Positions 34,381 to 44,066 are shown, numbered from the stretch's first letter. The stretch is DNA of 64,000 nt from Selenomonas sp. (GCF_024699275.1 NZ_JAILPX010000026.1:1-64000), one strand, 5' to 3'. The notes: generated by a model not told the origin, from the sequence alone. Made by a program: numbers and translations.

Positions 34381-34644
34381 TCAATGCAGATATGGATGCA
34401 AATTGATTGCTACCTCATTGATGCGCGTAATCTTGGGGTCCATTTTCTTATCCTGCACCGGAGGAACTGCTGGATTATCAACAATTTCAATATTATCCAG
34501 CATCTGCCGCATCTGACCGCGGATACCAGCCAGATAAATTTCCCGCAGTTCCTTCTGTTCTTGTTTTTCTTCTTCATTCAAGCCAACTGAACGCTGTTTA
34601 CGGGATAATTCATTAATACGAGCAATGAGTTCCGGAGTTATCAT
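34381..34644 (-). CDS. DUF896 family protein
   Basis: 87 residues. The DUF896/YnzC pattern is clear: ITPELIARINELSRKQRSVGLNEEEKQEQKELR (recognised through LIARINELSRKQ and the GLNEEEKQEQ block) and the YLAGIRGQMRQMLDNI helix. The family is a small helical hairpin protein common in Firmicutes; function is unknown. The tail extends beyond the usual domain with IEIVDNPAVPPVQDKKMDPKI. It is convergent with the 6S RNA gene. Confidence 0.85.
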   Translation of the reverse strand: MITPELIARINELSRKQRSVGLNEEEKQEQKELREIYLAGIRGQMRQMLDNIEIVDNPAVPPVQDKKMDPKITRINEVAINLHPYLH

Positions 34645-34729
34645 AAAAATCCTCTCTTTCTCTCAGCAACAGTAATACACAATGTTACTCATTATACAAT
34701 CTTCTATAATAGCTTGTCAAAAAAAAATG

Positions 34730-34759
34730 GCCTGTCGGCTCCACCAGGAGCCGACAGGC
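34730..34759 (-). terminator. Terminator of hcp
   Basis: GCCTGTCGGCTCC and GGAGCCGACAGGC form a 13-bp stem and a 4-base loop, followed leftward by CATTTTTTT, just past the hcp stop codon. Confidence 0.92.
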
Positions 34760-34773
34760 TATTTTTCTGCAAA

Positions 34774-36408
34774 TTAGCCAATCATTTTCTGAATATCTTC
34801 TTCTACCGTGGAAATCGTACCTATACCAAAGTTTTCCACCAATACCTTAGCCACATTAGGCGACAGGAATGCCGGCAGCGTGGGTCCAAGGTGAATGTTC
34901 TTCACGCCCAGATACAACAGCGCCAACAACACAATAACAGCCTTCTGTTCATACCAGGCGATATTATAAGCGATGGGCAGTTCATTGACATCCTCCAGAC
35001 CAAATACCTCTTTGAGTTTCAAGGCAATCAAAGCCAAACTATAGGAATCATTGCACTGGCCGGCATCCAATACCCGGGGAATGCCACCGATATCCCCCAA
35101 ATCCATCTTGATGTACTTATACTTCGCACAGCCAGCCGTCAGAATAACCGTATCCTGGGGCAGCGCCTTCGCAAAATCCGCATAATACTCGCGAGACTTC
35201 ATGCGGCCATCACAGCCAGCCATAACCACAAACTTCTTGATGGCACCGCTCTTAACTGCTTCTACCACCTTATCGGCCACAGCAAATACCTGCTCATGAG
35301 CAAAACCGCCGACAATCTGCCCCTTTTCCAGTTCAGTGGGGGCAGCACATTTCTTTGCCATCTCAATCAGCGCAGAGAAATCCTTAGAGCCATCAGCCTT
35401 GGCTTCGATATGCTGACAGCCCGGTACGCCCGTTGCACCAGTGGTGAACAAACGATTCTGATAGCTGGCCTTCGGAGGCACCACACAATTCGTCGTCATG
35501 AGAATAGGACCATTGAAGGCTTCAAATTCTTCCTTCTGCTTCCACCAGGCATTGCCATAGTTCCCCACAAAATTCGTGTAATGCTTGAATTTCGGATAAT
35601 AATGAGCGGGCAGCATCTCGCCGTGGGTATAAACATCCACGCCAGTACCCTGTGTCTGCTCCAACAGCATTTCCAAATCCTTCAAATCATGACCGGAAAT
35701 CAGAATCCCCGGATTCTGGCGCACACTCAGCTCAACCTTCGTCAGTTCCGGATTCCCATAGGTGTCCGTATTGGCTTTATCCAGCAAAGCCATGCCATCC
35801 ACGCCCCACTTACCGGTTTCCAAGGTCAAGGCTGTAAGCTCATCTCCAGTCAAACTGTCATCCAAAAGCTTGGCCAGTGCCGATTGTACAAAGGCATCGA
35901 TGGCTTCATTTTCATACCCCAAAACATTGGCATGCTTCTGGTATGCAACCAGCCCCTTAAGTCCATAGGTAATGAGTTCCCGCAGACTGCGGATATCCTC
36001 ATTCTGCGTAGCCAGCACGCCGACCTTGGCAGCCTTTGCCGCAAAACCATCAACACCATCGTGCCAAAGCGCTGCATCCGGCAGATTCTCCCGATCCTGC
36101 AGTTTGGCCAGCAACTCCTGCTTTACGGACAGGGTATCAGCAATACGCTCCACAATCGCGTCCTTGTCAAAGTTCGCATTGGTAATGGTAATAAAAAGAT
36201 TGATGGTAATCAGGTAATTGACTTCCTGCCCCACCTTTTTGCCTTCGGCCCGCAGGCGAGTGGTAACGGCAGACAGCCCTTTGCTCACATAGATAAGCAG
36301 GTCCTGCATGGCTGCTACTTCCGGACTCTTACCGCAAACGCCCATAACCGTACAGCCCTTACAACCAGCCGTTTCCTGACACTGATAGCAGAACATTTTC
36401 TTTTCCAT
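34774..36408 (-). CDS. hcp: Hydroxylamine reductase (hybrid cluster protein)
   Basis: Hcp, about 544 residues. The N-terminal cysteine motif [14 protein letters not shown] (class I pattern) binds the proximal Fe-S cluster. The hybrid-cluster ligands lie in [23 protein letters not shown] ([14 protein letters not shown]) and [10 protein letters not shown], with CNDSYSLA. Hcp reduces hydroxylamine in vitro and is linked to nitric oxide detoxification. AGGAG seven bases before the ATG at 36408 fixes the start. Upstream at 36487-36506 is a palindrome of the type reported for the regulator HcpR. Terminator follows. Confidence 0.95.
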   Translation of the reverse strand: MEKKMFCYQCQETAGCKGCTVMGVCGKSPEVAAMQDLLIYVSKGLSAVTTRLRAEGKKVGQEVNYLITINLFITITNANFDKDAIVERIADTLSVKQELLAKLQDRENLPDAALWHDGVDGFAAKAAKVGVLATQNEDIRSLRELITYGLKGLVAYQKHANVLGYENEAIDAFVQSALAKLLDDSLTGDELTALTLETGKWGVDGMALLDKANTDTYGNPELTKVELSVRQNPGILISGHDLKDLEMLLEQTQGTGVDVYTHGEMLPAHYYPKFKHYTNFVGNYGNAWWKQKEEFEAFNGPILMTTNCVVPPKASYQNRLFTTGATGVPGCQHIEAKADGSKDFSALIEMAKKCAAPTELEKGQIVGGFAHEQVFAVADKVVEAVKSGAIKKFVVMAGCDGRMKSREYYADFAKALPQDTVILTAGCAKYKYIKMDLGDIGGIPRVLDAGQCNDSYSLALIALKLKEVFGLEDVNELPIAYNIAWYEQKAVIVLLALLYLGVKNIHLGPTLPAFLSPNVAKVLVENFGIGTISTVEEDIQKMIG

Positions 36409-36486
36409 AAAAACACTCCTCATATAATACACAGCGTAAATATTTCCCAATCACAAGACTTATTATAGCGGAGCATCTGCTTTGCC

Positions 36487-36506
36487 GCTGTAACAAGCGT
36501 TACAGC
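36487..36506. promoter_or_regulatory. Palindromic operator upstream of hcp (HcpR-like site)
   Basis: GCTGTAACAAGCGTTACAGC is a perfect inverted repeat with 8-base arms and a 4-base centre, about 80 bases before the hcp start. It contains GTAAC-N4-GTTAC, similar to sites proposed for the CRP/FNR-family regulator HcpR. No regulator gene is adjacent. Confidence 0.6.
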
Positions 36507-36516
36507 ATATAAAAAG

Positions 36517-36538
36517 GCCGCAGGCTGATGCCTGCGGC
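36517..36538 (-). terminator. Terminator of the repeat-protein gene
   Basis: GCCGCAGG and CCTGCGGC form an 8-bp stem with a 6-base loop, followed leftward by CTTTTTATA. Confidence 0.85.
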
Positions 36539-36551
36539 AAATCGTCATTTT

Positions 36552-37046
36552 TTAAGCAGCGATGTCAACATTCCCACCAACGGCAGGTTTGGGCTTGTAA
36601 TTGCTAATCTGAGCATTGGCCTGTTGGAACTTACTATTCCCCAAACGGGTCTCATTGCCAAACTGCGATACGCGCGTAACATCAAGGGCTGCTTTCATGC
36701 CTTGCGCTGCAATTGCCTGACCTTGTTCAGAAATTGCCTTTGCCTGTTGTTGAAATTCACTAGATCCCAGTTTCGTTTCCGTACCAAAGTTAGACACCTC
36801 ATAATAAGACCGAGCCTTATCCATGATTTGTGAAGTATTACGATCCCCCACATTTTGAGTCTTAACATTGTCCTGCTGGAATTTACTGGACCCTATTTTC
36901 GTTTCCGTACCAAAGTTCGATACTTTTGTGTAAGATGCTGCCTGCTCGCTACGTTCCTTAGTCGCTTGCATTCCCACAGAATGAACCTCGCGATTTAATT
37001 GTGGGAAACTCGAAAGCGTCGTAGCACCCACAGCCGAGATACCCAT
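36552..37046 (-). CDS. Hypothetical protein with three VSxFGxET repeats
   Basis: 164 residues I cannot assign. Three imperfect repeats are obvious: KVSNFGTETKIGSSKFQQ, EVSNFGTETKLGSSEFQQ and RVSQFGNETRLGNSKFQQ (near residues 41-58, 83-100 and 129-146), each preceded by a helix-like, alanine- and glutamine-rich spacer. No signal peptide, membrane segment or cysteines. It is a single-gene unit with its own terminator, next to hcp and a two-component pair. The pattern suggests a repetitive structural or binding protein; low-complexity composition otherwise limits inference. Confidence 0.7.
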   Translation of the reverse strand: MGISAVGATTLSSFPQLNREVHSVGMQATKERSEQAASYTKVSNFGTETKIGSSKFQQDNVKTQNVGDRNTSQIMDKARSYYEVSNFGTETKLGSSEFQQQAKAISEQGQAIAAQGMKAALDVTRVSQFGNETRLGNSKFQQANAQISNYKPKPAVGGNVDIAA

Positions 37047-37169
37047 ATCGATCCCTCACTTTCCCTGAGACATTCCTTAATCCTTTATCTAGGTATATAC
37101 AGCCCTACTTTAATTATATCTACTTTTGAACCGATTTTCAACTGTTTTACTGGTATTTGTTCTTATTAT

Positions 37170-37565
37170 TTAGCTGATAAGCCCTAAATCCACCATAACC
37201 TCTTCTACATTGGCAATTTCAATGGGTTTGGAAGCATAAGCATCGCAGCCCAGCACAAAGGCTTGATCTACGTATTCCATATCATTAATTGCAGTCATCA
37301 TGATAATCTTAGCCTGTTGCTCACTATCTACATGATACCTGGCTTCCAACTCCCGAACCAGCTTCAGCACCATCAGTCCATCCACCTTGGGCATCATGAT
37401 ATCCAGGCACATCATATCATAAGGCTTCCCCTGCTTAAAAGCCTCCAGATATTTATCAAGGGTTTCCATGCCGTTGTTTGCAATGTCACACTGACCGTAT
37501 TCCTGCAAAAATTCCCTTAGGAACGCACGACTCAGATTGTCATCCTCCGCAATCAAGATCTTCAT
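37170..37565 (-). CDS. Stand-alone response regulator receiver
   Basis: 131 residues, receiver domain only. Acidic pocket EDDN at 7-9, the phospho-aspartate in MMCLDIMMPKVDG, the threonine/alanine region MMTAIND and the lysine in ASKPIE are all present. It has no output domain, so it acts through partner binding or phosphorelay. It overlaps the upstream histidine kinase gene by four bases and is clearly its partner. Confidence 0.92.
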   Translation of the reverse strand: MKILIAEDDNLSRAFLREFLQEYGQCDIANNGMETLDKYLEAFKQGKPYDMMCLDIMMPKVDGLMVLKLVRELEARYHVDSEQQAKIIMMTAINDMEYVDQAFVLGCDAYASKPIEIANVEEVMVDLGLIS

Positions 37566-38965
37566 GACGTTTCCTCCCTGGATGTCAGATCCACATCATC
37601 GTTCAACCTTTGCATACAATAATGCATCAGATTTTCCGCTTTGATATCGCCATTCTGCTTTTTTTTTGCTGGTTTAACCTTTTCTTTAGAACCGCGGGGC
37701 CGCAGAATAATTCGCCGCGGCTCCTGAACCTCCTGTGAGGAACGAACAGCCTGCAAGGGAATCCAGAAGGAAACACAGGTTCCCCTGCCCGGTTCCGAAT
37801 CAAGGCTCATGTGCCCTCCCATAAGTTCCACCAATTCCTTGGAAATCACCAACCCCAGCCCCGTCCCACCATAGAGGCGGGTGGTGCTGTTATCGGCTTG
37901 AATAAAGGGCCGGAACAACCTGTCCTGCATACGCTTATCCACACCAATTCCCGTATCTTCGATACTGAATTCCAGCGTGGGCTGGTCCCTGCGCTCACTT
38001 TGATAAACGGCCAACGTAATCTTGCCGGTTTCTGTAAACTTCAAGGCATTGGATAATAGATTGTGCAGGATTTGCCGCAGACGCAACGCATCCCCGCGGA
38101 TAAACTGCGGCAAATCCCCAAACTTAGGCACTACAAACCTCAAATCTTTAGCTTTTATTAGCTGCTGGTAAATCGTCACCATCCGCTGCAAGGTCTCGTG
38201 GAGATCAAAATCAATCTCCTCCATCCTCAATTTACCATTTTCCAATTTAGCAAAATCTAAAATATCATTGAGGATGCGCCGTAAGTCATCTGCACTGCGT
38301 TTGGCATTCTGCAGATAAGTCTGCTGCCGTTCGGTTAAGGGTTCCCTCCCCGCCAATTCAATCATGCCAATAAGGCCATTCAGCGGCGTGCGAATTTCAT
38401 GACTCATGGTCGAAATAAACTGCGTCTTGCTGCGATCTGCTGCCTCAGCCGCCCGCTTGGCCTGCCCTAACTGCTCTTCATACTGCCTGCGCACAGATAC
38501 ATCCACAATGGTAATGATAATCTGCTTATCACTGCCCACCCCAGTCTGTGAAACACCCATATTCAGCCAAAGGTTGGCTCCGGTCCGGGCATTTTTCATC
38601 TGTACGGAAAATTCACCCGAAAAATCATCGTCACCAATGGCTGCTTCAATATTACGCCGTATCGGACAGTGACGACAAAGCTCACTATGTCCACATCCCC
38701 GCTCCAAACTGTTTTCACAGGAAAAGGCATCACCAAATTGACGGCCAATAACATTTTGCCCGTCTATCTGCATGAGGGTTCTGCCCATCTCATTGACGGC
38801 CAAAACCGCCCCTTCACTATCCAGCAGACATAGTCCCACCTTCGCCGCAGAAAAAACCGCACGCATATAATCCTGTCCGGCCTGAATGCGAGACTCTAAC
38901 GCTTCTATCTGGTCCATGACCCCTGCCAACTGAGGTGGAAGTATCTTATTGTCCACCGTTTCCAT
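37562..38965 (-). CDS. PAS-domain sensor histidine kinase
   Basis: About 467 residues. N-terminal coiled stretch, then a PAS domain (AVFSAAKVGLCLLDSEGAVLAVNEMG) bearing a cysteine-rich loop, CGHSELCRHCP, often seen in redox- or cofactor-linked PAS proteins. The kinase core has ISTMSHEIRTPLNGLIGMIELA (H-box), the N box LSNALKFTETG and G boxes DTGIGVDKRMQ and GGTGLGLVIS. A basic tail (RRIILRPRGSKEKVKPAKKK) follows. No transmembrane segments, so it is a cytoplasmic sensor. Start chosen at 38965, seven bases after GGAGG. It is paired with the downstream receiver protein. Confidence 0.9.
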   Translation of the reverse strand: METVDNKILPPQLAGVMDQIEALESRIQAGQDYMRAVFSAAKVGLCLLDSEGAVLAVNEMGRTLMQIDGQNVIGRQFGDAFSCENSLERGCGHSELCRHCPIRRNIEAAIGDDDFSGEFSVQMKNARTGANLWLNMGVSQTGVGSDKQIIITIVDVSVRRQYEEQLGQAKRAAEAADRSKTQFISTMSHEIRTPLNGLIGMIELAGREPLTERQQTYLQNAKRSADDLRRILNDILDFAKLENGKLRMEEIDFDLHETLQRMVTIYQQLIKAKDLRFVVPKFGDLPQFIRGDALRLRQILHNLLSNALKFTETGKITLAVYQSERRDQPTLEFSIEDTGIGVDKRMQDRLFRPFIQADNSTTRLYGGTGLGLVISKELVELMGGHMSLDSEPGRGTCVSFWIPLQAVRSSQEVQEPRRIILRPRGSKEKVKPAKKKQNGDIKAENLMHYCMQRLNDDVDLTSREETS

Positions 38966-39135
38966 AATCCCGCCTCCCAAGTATTAGTATCGGTAATGCT
39001 TCCACGCAATATCACGAATACTAATAACTAAGGCTTAATGCGAGGAAATCTTAAGTTTATGATAGCATAAAATCCTGTTTTTGTATAGCAAATAAATAAT
39101 GCCTTCTCCTGCCGGAAAAAGCATTATTTTTACTC

Positions 39136-40164
39136 TTATTCTATTCGATGGCGACCTGTCGTTTCCCGGGGAATCAAGACATTATCCAGCAAAATGCGCT
39201 TGCTATGACCGCCACGGATATTTTCCATCAGCAGCTGTGCCGCATTCTCCCCCAGCTGGAACATATTCTGATCCATGGTGGTGATTTTGGGATCCACCAG
39301 ACGGGACAGAGCGATGTTGTCATACCCCATAATGGAAATATCCTGCGGCACAGACAGTCGCAATCGCTTACAGGCATTCAACGCCCCCACAGCCATCAAA
39401 TCATTACAGCAGAAGATGGCCGTAGGCTGCAATTGGGGCAATTTCAGCAGCAGCGCATCCATCGTCGAATCCACCGTTTCCACACCATTGCCCTCACCGA
39501 TATTTAAGATGCAATCCTCATCAAAGTTTCCCAAATCGGCCATAAACTTCCGATAAGACTCTTCCTTGATATCATAGGAATCGGAATTGGTTCCCCGCAC
39601 AAACAAGATCCGCTGATGTCCCAAACCAGTCAAGTATTCCAAGGCCATTTGCGACCCCGATTGCTCATCATTCCCCACATAGGACACACCCTTGATGCGG
39701 TGATACCCGTTGATAAACACCAGCGGAACACGTTCCACCAGTTCCTCATAAAAGCTTTCGCTGATATTTTTTGTATTGGGGCTGATGACAATAATACCGG
39801 ATACATTACGGGCCACCAAAGCATTGATTGCCTGCATCTCCTGCACGGGATCATTCTTGGCGCAATTCAACAAAAAGGAAAAACTTTCCTGCCGGACAGC
39901 TTCTTCAATGCCGTCCATAACTTCGGCAAAAAACATATTATGCAGGCCCGGCACCACTACGCCAATGGTGGATGACTTGCGGGTATTAAGTTCCCGGGCC
40001 TGCACATTGGGCACGTAGTTCAACCTGCTGATGGCTGCTCTGACTTTTTCCTTGGTTTCCGTCTTCACGGGATAATTGCCGTTGACCACCCGGGATACCG
40101 TAGCCACAGATACCCCTGCTGCCCGTGCCACATCTACAATGGTAGCTTGCTTCTTCTCTTCCAT
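39136..40164 (-). CDS. galR: LacI/GalR family transcriptional regulator of the galactoside locus
   Basis: 342 residues. N-terminal LacI helix-turn-helix with hinge: ATIVDVARAAGVSVATVSRVVNG and the PNVQARELNTRKSSTIGVV segment. The periplasmic-binding-like core follows. It is the last gene of the leftward gal cluster. Seven copies of a GTAAACGNTTTC-like palindrome before galE, galK, the symporter/kinase pair and lacZ are its most likely targets. Its effector is probably galactose or a galactose metabolite. Autoregulation is possible through the gal promoter. Confidence 0.88.
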   Translation of the reverse strand: MEEKKQATIVDVARAAGVSVATVSRVVNGNYPVKTETKEKVRAAISRLNYVPNVQARELNTRKSSTIGVVVPGLHNMFFAEVMDGIEEAVRQESFSFLLNCAKNDPVQEMQAINALVARNVSGIIVISPNTKNISESFYEELVERVPLVFINGYHRIKGVSYVGNDEQSGSQMALEYLTGLGHQRILFVRGTNSDSYDIKEESYRKFMADLGNFDEDCILNIGEGNGVETVDSTMDALLLKLPQLQPTAIFCCNDLMAVGALNACKRLRLSVPQDISIMGYDNIALSRLVDPKITTMDQNMFQLGENAAQLLMENIRGGHSKRILLDNVLIPRETTGRHRIE

Positions 40165-40184
40165 TAATAACCTGCTTTCCTGGA

Positions 40185-41693
40185 TTATTCATCCTCAGAA
40201 ACAGTCTGCACAAACTTATCGAAGGCTGCCATTCCCTGCTCATCCCGCTTATAAACTCCGGCATGAGTCAGCACCGTCGCAAACACCTTGCCAATTTCAG
40301 CTTTTAAGATACCACCGACCTGTGCTGCTTTTACCTCCGGATATTTCTCCCGCAGCATCTTATACCAATCACTGTGTTTGGCCAGCGCCTCAATGCCAGA
40401 AATATCCTCCGTGCCCTTCACTAATTCCTGCCCCAGCAAATGCATTTCCTGCTTCAAGCGGGCCGGCAGGACTGCCAGCCCCATGACTTCAATCAGACCG
40501 ATATTTTCCTTCTTAATATGATGAACCTCTGCATGGGGGTGAAAAATTCCCAAAGGATGTTCTGCACTGGTGCGGTTATTGCGCAAAACCAAATCCAGCT
40601 CGTATGCCTTTCCCCGGCGCCGGGCAATAGGCGTAATCGTGTTATGAGGCTGACCATCACTTTCGGCAAATATGCCCACACGTTCATCGCTATACGTGCG
40701 CCATTTGGTTAGGATTTTCTCAGCCAAATCAGCCAATTCTTCCCGATCATCTCCCGTCAATCGTATCGTGGACATAGGCCATTTTACCCGGCCCACCTTC
40801 ACCTGCGGAAAACCTGCTACACTGTAATACTTCTCTACAGGCGCCTTGGCCATGGCAAAATCATAACGTCCGCCCTGATAATGGTCATGCGAGAGGATAG
40901 ATCCCCCCACAATGGGTAAATCCGCGTTAGAGCCTAGAAAATAATGGGGGAATATGGTCACAAAATCCAACAGATTCTCAAAGCTCTTGCGGTTTACCTT
41001 CATGGGGATATGCTTACGATTCAGGACAATGCAATGCTCATTGTAGTAAGTATAAGGGGAATATTGCATAAACCAGCGATGGGAGGCCAACCGCAAGGGA
41101 ATCAAGCGGTGGGTCTGCCGTGCTGGGTGTCCTGCATTTCCTGCAAAGCCTTCATTTTCCCGGCACAAGAGGCAGGGCGGATAAGTACTGGACTTTACAA
41201 GCTTGGCCTTGGCGATATCCCGAGGGTCTTTTTCCGGTTTGGACAGGTTAATGGTCACATCTAAATCACCATACTCGGTAGCAGTTTGCCAAATAATGTT
41301 TTTATCGATTCTATCCTTGCGGATATAGTTGGAAGCAATACTCAGCTTATAGAAATTATCGGTGGCTGCCTTGGGATTCCGGGCATAATCGCTCTGAAAC
41401 TTCCGTACAACCTCTGAGGGCCGCGGCATCACACAATTCATGATGCGCGTATCAAATAAGTCCCGCTCGCAAACTGTATCTTCAATAAGTTTTTCCTGCA
41501 CTGCATAGTTGAGCATCTGCTCTAATACAGGCGCAGCCGTCTCCAAATTTTCCTCTATATCTTCTGGTACAAATTCACCAACCTGAAAAACATCGATAAG
41601 TAAATTTGCACTGTAGTAATAATCATCTTCGCTGATTAAACCGCGCTGCTTAGCGAAATTCAGCAGGCGATTGATTTCTGTATTGATGGACAA
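40185..41693 (-). CDS. galT: UDP-glucose:hexose-1-phosphate uridylyltransferase (class II GalT)
   Basis: 502 residues of the Firmicute type (class II), not the shorter histidine-triad type. Evidence: SSTYPPCLLCRENEGFAGNAGHPARQTHRLIPL, YNEHCIVLNRKHIPMKVNRKSFENLLDFV, GGSILSHDHYQGG and HPLGIFHPHAEVHHIKKENIGLIEVMGLA. It exchanges UMP between UDP-glucose and galactose-1-phosphate in the Leloir pathway. Start is a TTG at 41693, six bases after AAAGGAAG. Between galE and this gene lies a GC-rich hairpin. It precedes galR by 20 bases. Confidence 0.94.
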   Translation of the reverse strand: MSINTEINRLLNFAKQRGLISEDDYYYSANLLIDVFQVGEFVPEDIEENLETAAPVLEQMLNYAVQEKLIEDTVCERDLFDTRIMNCVMPRPSEVVRKFQSDYARNPKAATDNFYKLSIASNYIRKDRIDKNIIWQTATEYGDLDVTINLSKPEKDPRDIAKAKLVKSSTYPPCLLCRENEGFAGNAGHPARQTHRLIPLRLASHRWFMQYSPYTYYNEHCIVLNRKHIPMKVNRKSFENLLDFVTIFPHYFLGSNADLPIVGGSILSHDHYQGGRYDFAMAKAPVEKYYSVAGFPQVKVGRVKWPMSTIRLTGDDREELADLAEKILTKWRTYSDERVGIFAESDGQPHNTITPIARRRGKAYELDLVLRNNRTSAEHPLGIFHPHAEVHHIKKENIGLIEVMGLAVLPARLKQEMHLLGQELVKGTEDISGIEALAKHSDWYKMLREKYPEVKAAQVGGILKAEIGKVFATVLTHAGVYKRDEQGMAAFDKFVQTVSEDE

Positions 41694-41725
41694 CTCTATC
41701 TTCCTTTCAACCTTCCCCTACGGAA

Positions 41726-41751
41726 AACTGGCAGCCAGCCGGCTGCCAGTT
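41726..41751 (-). terminator. Hairpin between galE and galT
   Basis: AACTGGCAGC and GCTGCCAGTT form a 10-bp stem, followed leftward by a short TTTTCC. A partial terminator that would reduce galT-galR relative to galE. Confidence 0.55.
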
Positions 41752-41759
41752 GGAACGCG

Positions 41760-42749
41760 TTATTTTTCGTAGCCGTTTGGATGTTTCTGATGCCAATTCC
41801 AGGCCGTACCGATTACCTGCTTCACATCGGTGTAACGGGGATTCCACCCCAAAATCTTCCTAGCCTTTTCACTGGAAGCGATAAGCTGCGCAGGATCACC
41901 AGCGCGCCGCGCCCCCATTTCCACTTTAATTTCCCGGCCAGTCGCTTCTTTAGCTGCTTCAATCATCTCCTTGACGGAGAATCCCTGACCATTGCCCAGG
42001 TTGAAGATATTGCTGTCGCCGCCCTTACGCAGGTACTCCAAGGCCAAAACATGAGCATCAGCCAAATCGATTACATGGATATAATCCCGCAAGCAGGTAC
42101 CATCCGGCGTAGCATAATCATCACCAAACACGGTAATATGATCGCGTTTTCCCAGCGGAACCTGCAGAATTAACGGAATCAGATGGGTTTCCGGATGATG
42201 ATCTTCACCAATGGAACCATCGTCCAAAGCACCGGCAGCATTGAAATAGCGCAGGGAAACGTAACGGACACCGTCAGCCCGGCTGACCCACTTCATCATC
42301 TTCTCCATAGTAAGCTTGCTCTCGCCATAAGTATTGGTCGGACAAGTCTCATCATCCTCCATGATGGGAATCTTCTTGGGCTCACCATAGACAGCAGCCG
42401 TGGATGAGAACACAATCTTGTCCACATGATGACGCACCATTGCCTCCAGCAACACCTGCATGCCATAAACATTGTTATTGAAGTACTTCAACGGTTTTTC
42501 CATGCTCTCTCCCACCAGGGAATTCGCTGCAAAATGAATCACCGCTTCAATCTTATTTTCCGTAAAAATCTTATCCAGGACGGCCGCTTCGCGGATATCC
42601 CCTTCATAAAATTTAGCTTTGGGATTCAGCGCATCGCGATGACCTGTCTGCAGGTTATCCACGATGACCACATCTTCGCCCTTTTCCACTAATTGATGTA
42701 CCGCATGGGAGCCGATATAACCAGCACCGCCACATACAAGAATTGACAT
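41760..42749 (-). CDS. galE: UDP-glucose 4-epimerase
   Basis: 329-residue extended SDR that interconverts UDP-galactose and UDP-glucose. Rossmann motif CGGAGYIGSHAVHQL, the HFAANSLVGES block, the catalytic serine region FSSTAAVYG, the active-site YGESKLTMEK (YxxxK), and NYFNAAG-like RYFNAAGALDDGSIGEDH. It is leftward, 88 bases downstream of galK, with a candidate LacI-type operator at 42785-42796. Confidence 0.96.
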   Translation of the reverse strand: MSILVCGGAGYIGSHAVHQLVEKGEDVVIVDNLQTGHRDALNPKAKFYEGDIREAAVLDKIFTENKIEAVIHFAANSLVGESMEKPLKYFNNNVYGMQVLLEAMVRHHVDKIVFSSTAAVYGEPKKIPIMEDDETCPTNTYGESKLTMEKMMKWVSRADGVRYVSLRYFNAAGALDDGSIGEDHHPETHLIPLILQVPLGKRDHITVFGDDYATPDGTCLRDYIHVIDLADAHVLALEYLRKGGDSNIFNLGNGQGFSVKEMIEAAKEATGREIKVEMGARRAGDPAQLIASSEKARKILGWNPRYTDVKQVIGTAWNWHQKHPNGYEK

Positions 42750-42784
42750 ATCAATGCGCTCCTTTTCACCTTACAATTCAAACA

Positions 42785-42796
42785 GAAATCGCTTTC
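42785..42796. promoter_or_regulatory. LacI-type operator before galE
   Basis: GAAATCGCTTTC, close to the GTAAACGNTTTC sites of this locus, 36 bases upstream of the galE start. Confidence 0.55.
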
Positions 42797-42837
42797 TATT
42801 TTAGCATGTTTTCTATGGATTTACTATGCGTTTTCTA

Positions 42838-44025
42838 TTAAATTACACGATGAGTGCCGTCCGCAATATTGGCAACGTAGAAACTGGGAGCATAGCCAAT
42901 CCTTTCTTGGTAGGCCTGCCCTACTTTCTTCTTAAAGGATTCTATAGCATCATCTTTGACCAGACTTACGGTACAACCGCCAAAGCCAGCACCTGTCATA
43001 CGGGAGCCGATAACGCCCTCCACCTGCCAAGCCAGCTCGGCTAAAGTATCCAGTTCCTTACCGGTCACATCATAATCATCCCGCAGCGAATAATGGGATT
43101 CATTCATCAACTTGCCAAAGCGTACCACGTCATCTTCTTCCAGCGCTTTTACCGCCTCCAGCGTACGGTTATTTTCCAGCACTGCATGGCGGGCCCGCTG
43201 CCGCTCCAGAGGTTCAGAAATAGCACCAGCCAGCTGATTGAACGCTTCATTGCTCAATTCACCCAACGCATTGAGCTCCGGCTTAACCTCTTTCAGTTCA
43301 TTCAATGCATGTTCGCACTGGGCACGGCGCACATTGTAAGCACTGGACGCCAGACTGTGGGGCTTATTGGTATTCGTGATGACGATGCTGGCGCCAGCAA
43401 GGGCTATCTTACTGTAGCGATATTCCAGGGTATTGCAGTCGAGCAGGATTGCACAATCCTTTCTGCCCATCCCCACAGCAAATTGATCCATAATACCGCA
43501 ATTCACACCCACAAAGGTATTTTCCGCCTTTTGGGAAAGTTTTACCATCTCTACCATATCAAGGCCAAAGCCAAAAGCATCATTAAGGATTACTGCGGTC
43601 AGTACCTCCAAAGACGCGGATGAGGACAAACCGGAACCATTGGGCAGCGTGCCATATACAAGGATATCAAAACCATGGCCAGCCTTATATCCTGCCTCCT
43701 CAAAAGCCCGGACAACACCCATGGGGTAATTGGCCCAATCACAGGCTTTATCGTAAACAAGACCTGTCATACCGAACTCGATAATCCCCTTATCGGCAAG
43801 ATTCATAGAATAAATGCGCGTCTTGCCATCCGGGCGATCTGCCACCAACGCATAAGTCCCCAGCGAAATTGCACAGGGAAATACATGACCGCCATTGTAA
43901 TCCGTATGCTCTCCAATCAAATTTACCCGGCCTGGCGAAAAATATGCTCTCGTCTTCTGTTCACCAAATCGAGCATTGAATTCAACCTGCATCTTTGTCA
44001 GGATTTCCTTTTCATTTTCCATCAT
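42838..44025 (-). CDS. galK: Galactokinase
   Basis: 395 residues, GHMP kinase. PGRVNLIGEHTDYNGGHVFPCAI is the galactokinase signature. The ATP-binding GTLPNGSGLSSSASLEVL, and the C-terminal GSRMTGAGFGGCTVSLV, complete the family. It phosphorylates galactose to galactose-1-phosphate. Start after AGGAGG. A promoter, terminator-like hairpin and two operators lie in the leader (44046-44184). Confidence 0.96.
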   Translation of the reverse strand: MMENEKEILTKMQVEFNARFGEQKTRAYFSPGRVNLIGEHTDYNGGHVFPCAISLGTYALVADRPDGKTRIYSMNLADKGIIEFGMTGLVYDKACDWANYPMGVVRAFEEAGYKAGHGFDILVYGTLPNGSGLSSSASLEVLTAVILNDAFGFGLDMVEMVKLSQKAENTFVGVNCGIMDQFAVGMGRKDCAILLDCNTLEYRYSKIALAGASIVITNTNKPHSLASSAYNVRRAQCEHALNELKEVKPELNALGELSNEAFNQLAGAISEPLERQRARHAVLENNRTLEAVKALEEDDVVRFGKLMNESHYSLRDDYDVTGKELDTLAELAWQVEGVIGSRMTGAGFGGCTVSLVKDDAIESFKKKVGQAYQERIGYAPSFYVANIADGTHRVI

Positions 44026-44045
44026 GGAGACCTCCTATTATAAAT

Positions 44046-44057
44046 GTAAACGTTTTC
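44046..44057. promoter_or_regulatory. LacI-type operator in the galK leader
   Basis: GTAAACGTTTTC, a near-palindrome between the leader hairpin and the galK ribosome site. Confidence 0.7.
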
Positions 44058-44066
44058 TAAAATGTT

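Noticed and set aside
34714..36468. Long open frame (584 codons) on the opposite strand of hcp
   Set aside because: It is antisense to a clearly conserved gene, has no recognised domain and no ribosome site, and shows composition typical of a shadow of codon bias.
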